From NCBI GenBank assembly GCA_021199395.1, contig JAJQIE010000295.1, forward strand, positions 1 to 11,797: a stretch of DNA of 11,797 bases, given 5' to 3'. The stretch comes from Lachnospiraceae bacterium. GTDB lineage: Bacteria > Bacillota > Clostridia > Lachnospirales > Lachnospiraceae. Below the pieces are notes generated by a model. That model had not been told where the DNA came from and made no database searches. It was given only the letters and a program-made list of their open reading frames with translations. Positions 5,866-11,797 of the stretch are shown here, piece after piece. The first letter of the stretch is position 1. Every line of letters begins with the position of its first letter. Made by a program: the position numbers and the translations under genes.

Positions 5866-7851
5866 CTACTGTTCCGATAATTTTTCCCACTTCTCATACA
5901 AGGCTTCCAGCTCCTGCGACACAGACGCCTTCTCATGACTCAATTCCATACAACGGTCTACATCTGTAAAAACCGCTTCCTGCGACAAAAGCGCATCAAG
6001 CTCGCGGTCACGCTCCTCCAGAAGAGAAATGCGATCCTCCGTCCGCTTTACCTCATTCTCAATCCGGCGCTTCTGAGCCTGCTCTTCCTTTCGTCTCGCC
6101 CAGTCTGCCTTCGATGACGAGGCAGCCGTCTCACTCTTTTCTGTCGGCGCGGCCGCGTAAATTCTGGTGAGCTCCTCCACCTTTTCAAGATAATAATCAT
6201 AGTTCCCGATATAGTTGATGAGCGTCTGGTTTTTCAGCTCCAGAATTCTCGTGGCAGTCTGATTGATAAAATATCGATCATGGGACACATAGAGAACCGT
6301 ACCGGTATAATTGCGCAGCGATTCTTCCAGAATCTCCTTCGATGTGATATCCAGATGATTGGTCGGCTCATCCAGAATCAGGAAATTGGCATTGGATAAC
6401 ATCAGCCTCGCCAGCGCCAGCCGTCCCCGCTCGCCCCCGCTCAGCTCGCTGACCCGCTTATAAACATCATCCCCCGTAAATAAAAAGGATGCCAGCACGT
6501 TGCGGATCTCCGTGTCCGTCATATCCGGATAAACATCCGAAATCTCATCAAAAAGCGTCTTTTCCATATGCAGAAGCTGATGCTCCTGGTCATAATAACC
6601 GATCTGAACATGGCTGCCAAGTGCAAGCTCTCCTGCATCCGCGCTCTCCAGCCCGTTAATAATTTTCAGAATGGTAGTCTTACCGGTGCCATTATCCCCG
6701 ATAACAGCCACCTTCTCCTGTCTGTGTATATCAAAGCTGAGGTTCGAAAACAATGGATTGCCCGGCCAGGATTTTGAAAGCCCCCGCACCTTCAGCACTT
6801 CGTTTCCGCTGGTCGTCTGAGGCGAAAAACGCAGGCGCATATCCGCTTTCAGCTCTGAGGGCTTCTCCAGCACCTCCATTTTATCCAGCATTTTTTCCCT
6901 GCTCTCGGCGCGCCGGATGGACTTCTCCCGGTTAAAGGATTTCAGTCTGGCAATCACCGCCTCCTGATGCCTGATCTCCTGCTGCTGGTTCATGTACGCC
7001 TTCCACTCGGCTTCCCTGAGCTGCGCTTTTTTCTGAGCATAGGCACTGTAATTCCCCTCAAAGGTCCTCACATGCCCATTATCCAGCTCAAATATCTTTG
7101 TGACAATGCGGTTCAGGAAATAACGATCGTGCGCAACAATCAGAACCGCTTTGTCATAATTCAGCAAATAATTTTCCAACCAAGCGATCGAGGTAAGATC
7201 CAGATGATTGATCGGCTCGTCCAAAAGCAGGATATCCGGCCGGGACAGCAGAAGCTTTCCAAGCGCCACGCGGGTCTTCTGCCCACCGGAAAGCGTGCAG
7301 ATCTGTTTCCCGAATTCCTCTTCTGTAAAGCCAAGCCCCTTTAATACTCCCGTAACCTCGCTTTGTACCGCATAGCCGTTGCGATTCTCAAATTCCGTGG
7401 AGATGAAGTTGTAGCGTTCCATGAGACTATCCAGACGCTCCCTGTTTTTCACCAGGTCTTCCTTTTGCTGCGGGATATTGGCGCTGTCTGAAAATACGCC
7501 TCTCTCCCCTCCGGCTTCAGAAAGATGCTTCATCTCCGCTTCCATCTCCCGCAGGCTTTGCTCCATCTGCAGCAGGTCACGCTTTACATCCAGCAGCTCT
7601 TCATATATGGTCGCCGTACTGTTCACATCCTGATGCTGCTCCAGGTAGCCCAGAGTCGCCCCTTTTGATAAAGAGATGAGTCCCTGATCCGGTTCAAGCT
7701 CACCGGCAATCATCCTGAGAATTGTCGTCTTTCCCGCTCCGTTAATACCGACGAGCGCAGCCTTCTCATGCGCTTCCAGATGAAAGGAAGCATTAGAGAC
7801 AATCACATCCGTGCCAAACGACTTTGATATATTCTGACATGATAGTATCAT
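5866..7851 (-). CDS. ydiF: ABC-F family ribosome-associated ATPase, YdiF-like
   Basis: A 661-residue protein with two ABC ATPase domains and no membrane segments, typical of ABC-F translation factors that bind the ribosomal E site. Domain 1 has Walker A GINGAGKT (35-42), signature LSGGQ (187-191), Walker B with DEPINHLD (211-218) and switch H241. Domain 2 has GDNGTGKT (385-392), LSGGE (470-474), DEPTNHLD (494-501) and H524. The inter-domain helical linker (about 270-340) is rich in charged residues, as expected for the segment that contacts P-site tRNA. The C-terminus (580-661) is a charged coiled coil. The usual DEPTNHLD threonine is isoleucine in domain 1. The neighbouring rex gene and the length favour the Bacillus YdiF group over antibiotic-resistance ABC-Fs, though resistance cannot be excluded by sequence reading. 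A weak AGGGA precedes the ATG. It is the last gene of the thrC operon, 23 bases after the SH3 gene. Confidence 0.92.
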   Translation of the reverse strand: MILSCQNISKSFGTDVIVSNASFHLEAHEKAALVGINGAGKTTILRMIAGELEPDQGLISLSKGATLGYLEQHQDVNSTATIYEELLDVKRDLLQMEQSLREMEAEMKHLSEAGGERGVFSDSANIPQQKEDLVKNRERLDSLMERYNFISTEFENRNGYAVQSEVTGVLKGLGFTEEEFGKQICTLSGGQKTRVALGKLLLSRPDILLLDEPINHLDLTSIAWLENYLLNYDKAVLIVAHDRYFLNRIVTKIFELDNGHVRTFEGNYSAYAQKKAQLREAEWKAYMNQQQEIRHQEAVIARLKSFNREKSIRRAESREKMLDKMEVLEKPSELKADMRLRFSPQTTSGNEVLKVRGLSKSWPGNPLFSNLSFDIHRQEKVAVIGDNGTGKTTILKIINGLESADAGELALGSHVQIGYYDQEHQLLHMEKTLFDEISDVYPDMTDTEIRNVLASFLFTGDDVYKRVSELSGGERGRLALARLMLSNANFLILDEPTNHLDITSKEILEESLRNYTGTVLYVSHDRYFINQTATRILELKNQTLINYIGNYDYYLEKVEELTRIYAAAPTEKSETAASSSKADWARRKEEQAQKRRIENEVKRTEDRISLLEERDRELDALLSQEAVFTDVDRCMELSHEKASVSQELEALYEKWEKLSEQ

Positions 7852-7874
7852 AATAACAGGTTCCCTATTCTCTT

Positions 7875-8567
7875 CTACTGAGCCGATACAAACTGTGAGC
7901 CGACATAGCCTACAACGCCATTAATCCTCACTCTGGCCCAGCCGCCAAGATCCTCCAGCAGCTCAATCGAGGTACCTGCCTCATAGCTGCAGATGACCGT
8001 GTCATTCCCGTTCTCATCCACATAGTCCGCCGCGCTGCGGAAATTGCATGCCGACAGGAGTGTCCGATAATCTCCGGTGGATTCCTCCACTGCCGCCGTT
8101 GTCTCTGTCGTATCGCCAGATACCGTCTCCTGCCCCTCAATAACAATAATTTCTTCATCGGCAGAGGATGTCTCAGACACCGAAGCGGACGTTGACGTTG
8201 TCTCAGATGTCTCAGATGCAGAAGCGGTCTGCGTCTGCTGCATCGTCTCTGGCTCTGTCTCCGATTCCGTCTGCACCGTCTCCGGCTCTGTCTGCTCTGT
8301 CTCCGATTCCGTCTGTACTGTCTCCGACTCTGTCTGCTCTGTCTCTGATTCCGGCTCTGTCTCCAATTCCGTCTCGCTTTCCTCTTCAGAAAGCTCTGTC
8401 AATGCTTCCGTATCATCCACAATGACAAGGTTTTCGTCGCCAATCTCCCGATTAGAGCTCCGGTAAATATTAAAAGCAAGGATCAGCAGCACAACCACCA
8501 GCGCGATCGCAAGCCCAAGCAGCAGGAACTTAATAAAACTGATAAATCCGTCATTGTTTTTTTTCAT
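7875..8567 (-). CDS. Membrane-anchored SH3-domain protein with acidic Glu/Thr/Ser stalk
   Basis: A 230-residue predicted bitopic membrane protein. Residues 1-8 are positively charged, about 9-33 form one strongly hydrophobic helix, and the rest should face outside. Residues 54-165 are a low-complexity stalk of Glu, Thr, Ser and Gln, including two 14-residue tandem units (73-86 and 87-100). The C-terminal 168-230 is a bacterial SH3 domain: NFRSAADYVDENG, a YEAGTSIELLEDLGGWARVRINGVVGYV core and a final SQFV. Such domains often bind cell-wall peptides, so a wall-sensing or scaffold role is plausible but inferred. No catalytic domain is attached. GAGGAG lies six bases before the ATG, and an ABC-F gene follows after 23 bases. 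Stalk length probably varies between strains because of the repeats. Confidence 0.85.
   Translation of the reverse strand: MKKNNDGFISFIKFLLLGLAIALVVVLLILAFNIYRSSNREIGDENLVIVDDTEALTELSEEESETELETEPESETEQTESETVQTESETEQTEPETVQTESETEPETMQQTQTASASETSETTSTSASVSETSSADEEIIVIEGQETVSGDTTETTAAVEESTGDYRTLLSACNFRSAADYVDENGNDTVICSYEAGTSIELLEDLGGWARVRINGVVGYVGSQFVSAQ
8268..8351 (-). repeat. Two 42-bp tandem units in the SH3-protein stalk
   Basis: Two in-frame 42-base units (8310-8351 and 8268-8309) encode ESETEQTESETVQT and ESETEQTEPETVQT. By eye they differ at four of 42 bases, three of them silent. A partial third unit (ESETE) follows. Intact units keep the frame, so copy-number change would alter stalk length without breaking the protein. 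Confidence 0.8.
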
Positions 8568-8591
8568 ATTATACTCCTCTTATTTCATTCA

Positions 8592-8945
8592 TTACCAGAA
8601 TTTCTCTATTGCCTTTTTGGATGCGAGTCCATACCAGATACACAAAATAAAAAAGACAACCATGCTTATCGTAGATACGTACACGTTGTAAAGCCCAATT
8701 GCATCCTGCGCCAGTCCCGCACCCCCGCAGAGCACTGCCACAATCCCGTAAACCAGCTGTTTCGTGCCGATCTCATGGATATAGCCCTCTACATCCCTGC
8801 ATTTCTCAAGCTTCAGATCCTTGGGCATCATCATATTCTGCCTGAGCTCCCGGCTCCGGATCATCAGTATGTACTGGACTATAATATAGATTCCGCATCC
8901 CGCAATAAAAAGGTCAATAAGAATATAAAATGAACTGTCTGTCAT
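8592..8945 (-). CDS. Small multi-pass membrane protein of unknown function
   Basis: A 117-residue protein with about three hydrophobic helices (roughly 7-29, 62-80 and 86-107). Helices 1 and 2 are separated by a polar, basic loop (30-61) containing MMMPKDLKLEKCRDVEGYIHEIGTK in part. I recognise no family motif or catalytic pattern. The frame extends upstream to 8993, but the ATG at 8943-8945 is preferred: AAAGGAG lies seven bases upstream within the last codons of thrC, and the thrC stop is four bases before the ATG, so translation is probably coupled. The SH3-protein gene follows after 24 bases; the two membrane proteins might act together, which is a guess from position only. Confidence 0.8.
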   Translation of the reverse strand: MTDSSFYILIDLFIAGCGIYIIVQYILMIRSRELRQNMMMPKDLKLEKCRDVEGYIHEIGTKQLVYGIVAVLCGGAGLAQDAIGLYNVYVSTISMVVFFILCIWYGLASKKAIEKFW

Positions 8946-8949
8946 CTGA

Positions 8950-10440
8950 TTACTCCTTTCTGAGAAAATGTCTGACTGCCATTTCCATCTCATCCTTCTC
9001 GATCACAGTGTCATGAAGCACCGGAGCATTCCGGATCTCCTCAATCGCCCGCGGAACCGGTGTCCCCGCAAGCCTGTGCAGCTCATCGATCAGGGCAAAA
9101 TCATCCATCACACTGTATTTTTCATCAATGGCGGCCATGACGCTACGCGCAAACTTATACGGACTGGCGGTTGAGGCAATCACTGCAGGTGTATTTTTGC
9201 AGTCCTGCGCGAATCCAGTATGGTATACGCTGGAAGCCACCGCCGTATGAGTATCCAGCACATAATCATATTGTTCGTACACACGTCTGATTTCCGCAAA
9301 TGTCTGTTCCTCTGTCGCATATCCACCCGAAAAATCCTTTATTGCCGCTTTCATCTCGGCCGTCACCGAATAACGTCCTGTCAGAAGAAGCTCCCGCATC
9401 AATGATGCATTTCGGGAAGCGTCTCCTCCTGCCGCATGATAGATCAGCCGCTCCAGATTGCTCGAAATCAGAATATCCATAGACGGCGATGAAGTCAGGA
9501 CGAACTCACGGTTCCGGTCATAAACGCCGGTCTGGAAGAAATCATAGAGCACCTTATTTTCATTTGACGCACAGATCAGCTTCCCAATGGGAAGACCGAT
9601 CTTTTTGGCATAAAACGCTGCAAGAATATTGCCGAAATTACCGGTCGGAACTACCACGTTCATCGGTTCGCCAGCCGCAATCACCCCTTCCGAGAGAAGA
9701 TGCCCATAGGAATATACATAATAAACGATCTGGGGAACCAGCCGACCGATATTAATTGAATTAGCGGAAGAAAAGCAAAACCCGTCCCTCAAAAGCTCCT
9801 CCTCCAGAGCCCGGTCAGAAAAAAGCCGCTTTACTCCGGTCTGGGCGTCATCAAAATTGCCACGAATACCGATCTCACAGGTATTATCGCCCTTCTGCGT
9901 CACCATCTGCTTCTCCTGAACAGCGCTGACTCCATCCTTAGGATAAAACACGATGATCTTCGTACCGGGTACATCGGCAAAACCGGCAAGCGCCGCCTTT
10001 CCCGTATCGCCGGATGTAGCCGTCAGGATCACAATATCATGTGTCTCATGATTTTTTCTGGCAGCAGTCGTCATCAAATACGGAAGAATGGAGAGCGCCA
10101 TATCCTTAAAGGCGATCGTCGCGCCATGAAACAGCTCAAGATACCAGGCGTCGCCTGCCCTGTGAAGCGGAGCAATCTCCCGGTTGTCAAATTTATCATC
10201 ATACGCCCTGCTGATGCAGTCCTTCAGCTCCTGCTCCGTGTAATCGGACAAAAAAAGCTTCATGACAGCGTATGCCGTCTCCTGATAGGACAGACCGGAA
10301 AGTGACTCCAGAGGAATGTCCAGTTCGGGAAAACGCTCCGGAACAAACAGCCCGCCATCCCCGGCCAATCCTTTCAGAATCGCCTGTGAAGCCGTCACGC
10401 GGTTATCGACATTCCTTGTACTGTTGTACATTAAATTCAT
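8950..10440 (-). CDS. thrC: Threonine synthase
   Basis: A 496-residue PLP enzyme that converts O-phospho-L-homoserine to L-threonine, the last step of threonine synthesis in the cytoplasm. Its length and N-terminus (MYNSTRN, LKGLAGDGGLFVPE) fit the longer E. coli/yeast-like class rather than the shorter Bacillus type. PLP is held by K112 in LELFHGATIAFKD (101-113). The phosphate-binding ATSGDTGKAA (141-150), SSANSINIGRL (224-234) and VPTGNFGN (264-271) are all present. The usual HGPT reads HGAT here. The ATG at 10438-10440 follows AAGGA by ten bases; the next ATG, three codons later, is too far from it. It is the first gene of an apparent operon with three functionally unrelated genes. Its promoter (10500-10528) gives a leader of only about 50 bases, too short for a T-box. 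Confidence 0.97.
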   Translation of the reverse strand: MNLMYNSTRNVDNRVTASQAILKGLAGDGGLFVPERFPELDIPLESLSGLSYQETAYAVMKLFLSDYTEQELKDCISRAYDDKFDNREIAPLHRAGDAWYLELFHGATIAFKDMALSILPYLMTTAARKNHETHDIVILTATSGDTGKAALAGFADVPGTKIIVFYPKDGVSAVQEKQMVTQKGDNTCEIGIRGNFDDAQTGVKRLFSDRALEEELLRDGFCFSSANSINIGRLVPQIVYYVYSYGHLLSEGVIAAGEPMNVVVPTGNFGNILAAFYAKKIGLPIGKLICASNENKVLYDFFQTGVYDRNREFVLTSSPSMDILISSNLERLIYHAAGGDASRNASLMRELLLTGRYSVTAEMKAAIKDFSGGYATEEQTFAEIRRVYEQYDYVLDTHTAVASSVYHTGFAQDCKNTPAVIASTASPYKFARSVMAAIDEKYSVMDDFALIDELHRLAGTPVPRAIEEIRNAPVLHDTVIEKDEMEMAVRHFLRKE

Positions 10441-10490
10441 ATTGATATCATCCTTTTCATAGTTATAGTAAACGGCATGAGTCTTTTCAT
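10437..10490 (-). CDS. Possible 17-codon leader ORF overlapping thrC
   Basis: An ATG at 10488-10490 starts MKRLMPFTITMKRMISI, and its TGA overlaps the thrC ATG as ATGA. A peptide with Thr and Ile before thrC recalls ThrL of enterobacteria. However it has only two Thr, no terminator separates it from thrC, and no clear ribosome binding site precedes it. If the proposed promoter is right, the ATG is almost at the 5' end of the mRNA. Coincidence is the more likely explanation. Confidence 0.2.
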   Translation of the reverse strand: MKRLMPFTITMKRMISI

Positions 10491-10499
10491 CCGAGTCTT

Positions 10500-10528
10500 A
10501 TAATAGCACAGTAAAAAAGCCGTTGCAA
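10500..10528 (-). promoter_or_regulatory. Candidate promoter of the thrC operon
   Basis: On the minus strand TTGCAA (10523-10528) and TATTAT (10500-10505) are 17 bases apart. The -35 box lies within the stem of the sleB terminator, so the two signals overlap. The predicted start near 10493 leaves a short untranslated leader for thrC. Confidence 0.6.
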
Positions 10529-10550
10529 TGAAAAATGCAACAGCTTTTTT
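10513..10550. terminator. Bidirectional Rho-independent terminator after sleB
   Basis: AAAAAAGC-GTTGCA-type arms at 10513-10527 and 10536-10550 form a stem of about nine strong pairs (one G-U in minus-strand RNA), extended by A/T pairs, around an eight-base loop. It is flanked by six T on either strand, so it can work in both directions. It begins eight bases after the sleB stop and isolates sleB from the thrC operon. Confidence 0.9.
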
Positions 10551-10558
10551 CTTAAAAT

Positions 10559-11362
10559 TCAGCTAACATAATTCTGAAATGTATAGAAATCATGGCCGCC
10601 ATACTCAAACAGCCAGATCAGGCTGGAATCGAACCAGGTAAGATTTGAGGTATCAGCAGCCTCCCGCGCGACAAAGAACAATGCGCCCTGGGAATAATCC
10701 TCACCGGCAAGGACCCGATCCACGGCTTCTATCGTAGTATCTGACACAGTGCAGGAATAATATCTTCCGTCTACAGTAGGCTGAAACTGCGAATCCTGCC
10801 ACACAACCTCATAAACCGTATCCGGAAAATGAGAATCCTTTGTCCGGTTCAGTACAACACCGGCCACGATCATTTTACTCATCAGATCTCCGCCGGTAGC
10901 CTCCGCTTCCACAATCCGCAGCAGGGTATAATAATCCGTCGAAGACATCTGATTATTCAGAACAGCCTGCTGGGCAAAATATCCCAGCTGCTTCGCCTTC
11001 GCAGTCGCCTGCTGAAATGTCGATCTGCGAACCGCTCTTCTGTCTACGCCGCTGGCCCCCGCCAGCACATCCTCCTCTGAATCCGTCACGCTGACCACTC
11101 TCGTAATGTCCGAATAGCGCTCCATATTTGCCACGCCATTCACAACGCCCATCAGTCCGGCCTGTACTTCCTGAACAGAGCCATCTTCAGATGTTGAACT
11201 GACCGCATATACCTGGCCGCGTCCGTCAATCTGAAGCTCAGAAATCATCCATGCAGCACAGCCAACCAGAAAAACACCGAGCACCAGAAGCGCAGCCGCC
11301 CTGAGGCATCGCCAGCACTTTATAAGGTGAATGAAAGACCTTTCTCCGTTTACTAACAGCAT
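10559..11362 (-). CDS. SleB/CwlJ-type cell wall hydrolase with N-terminal membrane anchor
   Basis: A 267-residue protein. Residues 22-42 are a hydrophobic anchor after a basic stretch; they include LVGC (32-35), which resembles a lipobox, but hydrophobicity continues past the cysteine, so a plain membrane anchor is as likely. A Ser/Thr/Asp-rich, variable region (50-125) is followed by the Hydrolase_2 domain (about 140-265): LLRIVEAEATGGD with the expected catalytic Glu E154, MIVAGVVLNRTKDSHFPDTVYEVVW (164-188) and QFQPTVDGR (192-200). This fold cleaves the glycan backbone of peptidoglycan, in SleB at muramic-delta-lactam cortex sites during germination. Vegetative wall remodelling is also possible, so no spore role is claimed. 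The frame opens at 11380, but AGGAG seven bases ahead of the ATG at 11360-11362 favours the shorter protein. It has its own promoter, long leader and terminator. Confidence 0.85.
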   Translation of the reverse strand: MLLVNGERSFIHLIKCWRCLRAAALLVLGVFLVGCAAWMISELQIDGRGQVYAVSSTSEDGSVQEVQAGLMGVVNGVANMERYSDITRVVSVTDSEEDVLAGASGVDRRAVRRSTFQQATAKAKQLGYFAQQAVLNNQMSSTDYYTLLRIVEAEATGGDLMSKMIVAGVVLNRTKDSHFPDTVYEVVWQDSQFQPTVDGRYYSCTVSDTTIEAVDRVLAGEDYSQGALFFVAREAADTSNLTWFDSSLIWLFEYGGHDFYTFQNYVS

Positions 11363-11481
11363 ATAAACTCTCCTGTGCATTTATTATCATAGATAAACGA
11401 TCTATGACACCAGCCGCGCGATAAGCCGAAAATCACATCCGATACGCGACTCAAAATGATCCGTCTCCCCATCGGGATCAT
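11353..11481 (-). CDS. Possible 42-codon upstream ORF in the sleB leader
   Basis: An ATG at 11479-11481 follows AAGGGG by six bases, a good ribosome binding site, and opens a 42-residue frame beginning MIPMGRRIILSRVSD and ending in two cysteines. Its TAG (11353-11355) lies inside sleB, overlapping the preferred sleB start by ten bases in another frame. Ribosomes finishing here could reinitiate at sleB or compete with it. The peptide matches nothing I recognise and could be chance. Confidence 0.3.
   Translation of the reverse strand: MIPMGRRIILSRVSDVIFGLSRGWCHRSFIYDNKCTGEFICC
11387..11407 (-). promoter_or_regulatory. Hairpin just upstream of the sleB ribosome binding site
   Basis: A perfect 8-bp stem TCATAGAT/ATCTATGA with a five-base loop lies about 25 bases before the sleB ATG, inside the 5' leader. 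It leaves the AGGAG free, so it may stabilise the message or separate upstream structures from the start site. Confidence 0.5.
11456..11481 (-). promoter_or_regulatory. Leader stem-loop overlapping the upstream ORF start
   Basis: ATGATCC (5' arm, minus strand, 11475-11481) pairs with GGATCAT (11456-11462) around a 12-base G-rich loop. Four T follow, too few for a firm terminator. The ATG of the 42-codon ORF is in the 5' arm, so folding would hide that start. I could not match the leader to a known riboswitch such as the c-di-AMP or c-di-GMP classes. Confidence 0.4.
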
Positions 11482-11525
11482 CGCATGCCCCTTATTGTTT
11501 ATACCCGCCGTCTTTAAGTGTTTCC

Positions 11526-11554
11526 ATTATATACATATCCAGTCCATATGTCAA
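11526..11554 (-). promoter_or_regulatory. Consensus sigma-A promoter of sleB
   Basis: On the minus strand TTGACA (11549-11554) and TATAAT (11526-11531) match the consensus with a 17-base spacer. The start site should fall near 11519, giving a leader of about 157 bases before sleB. A vegetative-type promoter argues for expression outside sporulation, unlike classical sleB. Confidence 0.88.
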
Positions 11555-11797
11555 CACTTTTTCACAAAATTGTAATATTTTCTTTCGACCCGGTTCCTGC
11601 TTTTTTGCAGTTATTTTTGTAAAATTGTATCTATTTCTGTTATTTTCAGTCTAATTTTGTGATGCTCGCCAACATTTTTGAAATGTCAGACAATTTCAGC
11701 CCTTTCTAAACGATACAAATTTCCTTTATTTTCGCATTTTTTTATACGATTCAGTTAATTAACATCTCTTGTCGAATTTTTAATATTTATGTAATAT
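11555..11797. other. AT-rich intergenic block without a gene
   Basis: This stretch has no supported coding frame and is far more AT-rich than the genes. It contains a 9-bp inverted repeat CACAAAATT/AATTTTGTG (11563-11571 with 11653-11661), a repeated AAAATTGTA, and a small CTGC/GCAG hairpin around TTTTTT near 11600-11615. Directly upstream of the sleB promoter, it could hold A-tract UP-element or regulator sites. At the edge, TTGTCG (11769-11774) and TAATAT (11792-11797) are 17 bases apart on the plus strand, a possible promoter for a divergent gene outside the window. Confidence 0.5.

Noticed and set aside
8077..8466. A plus-strand Ser/Val/Asp-rich frame opposite the SH3-protein stalk.
   Set aside because: It is the complement of the Glu/Thr/Ser repeats. 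Its apparent repeats merely mirror the real coding strand.
10441..10512. A T-box or other threonine-responsive riboswitch before thrC.
   Set aside because: The leader after the proposed promoter is only about 50 bases and has no specifier stem, T-box sequence or terminator/antiterminator pair.
11363..11520. A known riboswitch (c-di-AMP ydaO type or c-di-GMP type) in the sleB leader.
   Set aside because: The conserved core segments of these classes as I remember them are not present. Only generic hairpins are seen.

Overview
The window looks like chromosomal DNA of a Firmicute of class Clostridia, most likely a Lachnospiraceae-type gut anaerobe. Support comes from the gene content (Rex, YdiF-like ABC-F, NAD(P)HX repair fusion, alr next to an EndoA/MazF toxin, SleB-like hydrolase, type of threonine synthase), strong AGGAGG-like ribosome binding sites, near-consensus sigma-A promoters, and moderate-GC genes beside AT-rich intergenic DNA. 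The genus assignment is inference. All ten confidently called genes lie on the minus strand, so transcription runs from the right end to the left end.

Layout in transcription order. (1) 11797-11363: about 435 bases without a confident gene, holding an AT-rich block, a perfect-consensus promoter (TTGACA-N17-TATAAT) and a long structured leader with a 42-codon upstream ORF, followed by a SleB-type cell wall hydrolase (11362-10559) and a strong bidirectional terminator. (2) 10528-5866: a promoter whose -35 box lies inside that terminator stem drives thrC, a 117-residue membrane protein of unknown function, a membrane-anchored SH3 protein with an acidic Glu/Thr/Ser stalk, and a YdiF-like ABC-F ATPase. 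The gaps are 4, 24 and 23 bases, so these four look like one operon. (3) 5785-1625: a second perfect-consensus promoter starts rex, then the NAD(P)HX epimerase/dehydratase fusion, alr (ATGA overlap), and after a 262-base gap a mazF/ndoA toxin gene with a GTG start. (4) 1606-49: a promoter (TTGACG-N17-TATTCT) starts a yebC-family gene, translationally coupled to a CFI-box-type cysteine protein of unknown function.

Functional logic. Rex senses NADH/NAD+, and the next gene repairs hydrated NAD(P)H, so redox sensing and cofactor repair are adjacent. Alr supplies D-alanine for peptidoglycan, and SleB and the SH3 protein also point to the wall. ABC-F and YebC act in translation, and MazF cleaves mRNA.

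The most unusual part is 2058-2191 between alr and mazF: a compact element with imperfect terminal inverted repeats and three internal hairpins. One arm can pair in two mutually exclusive ways. It occupies the place where relatives such as Bacillus carry the MazE-type antitoxin gene, and no antitoxin is present in the window. The second notable stretch is the sleB leader. No CRISPR array, tRNA, rRNA, transposase or phage gene was seen. The rest is ordinary core genome.
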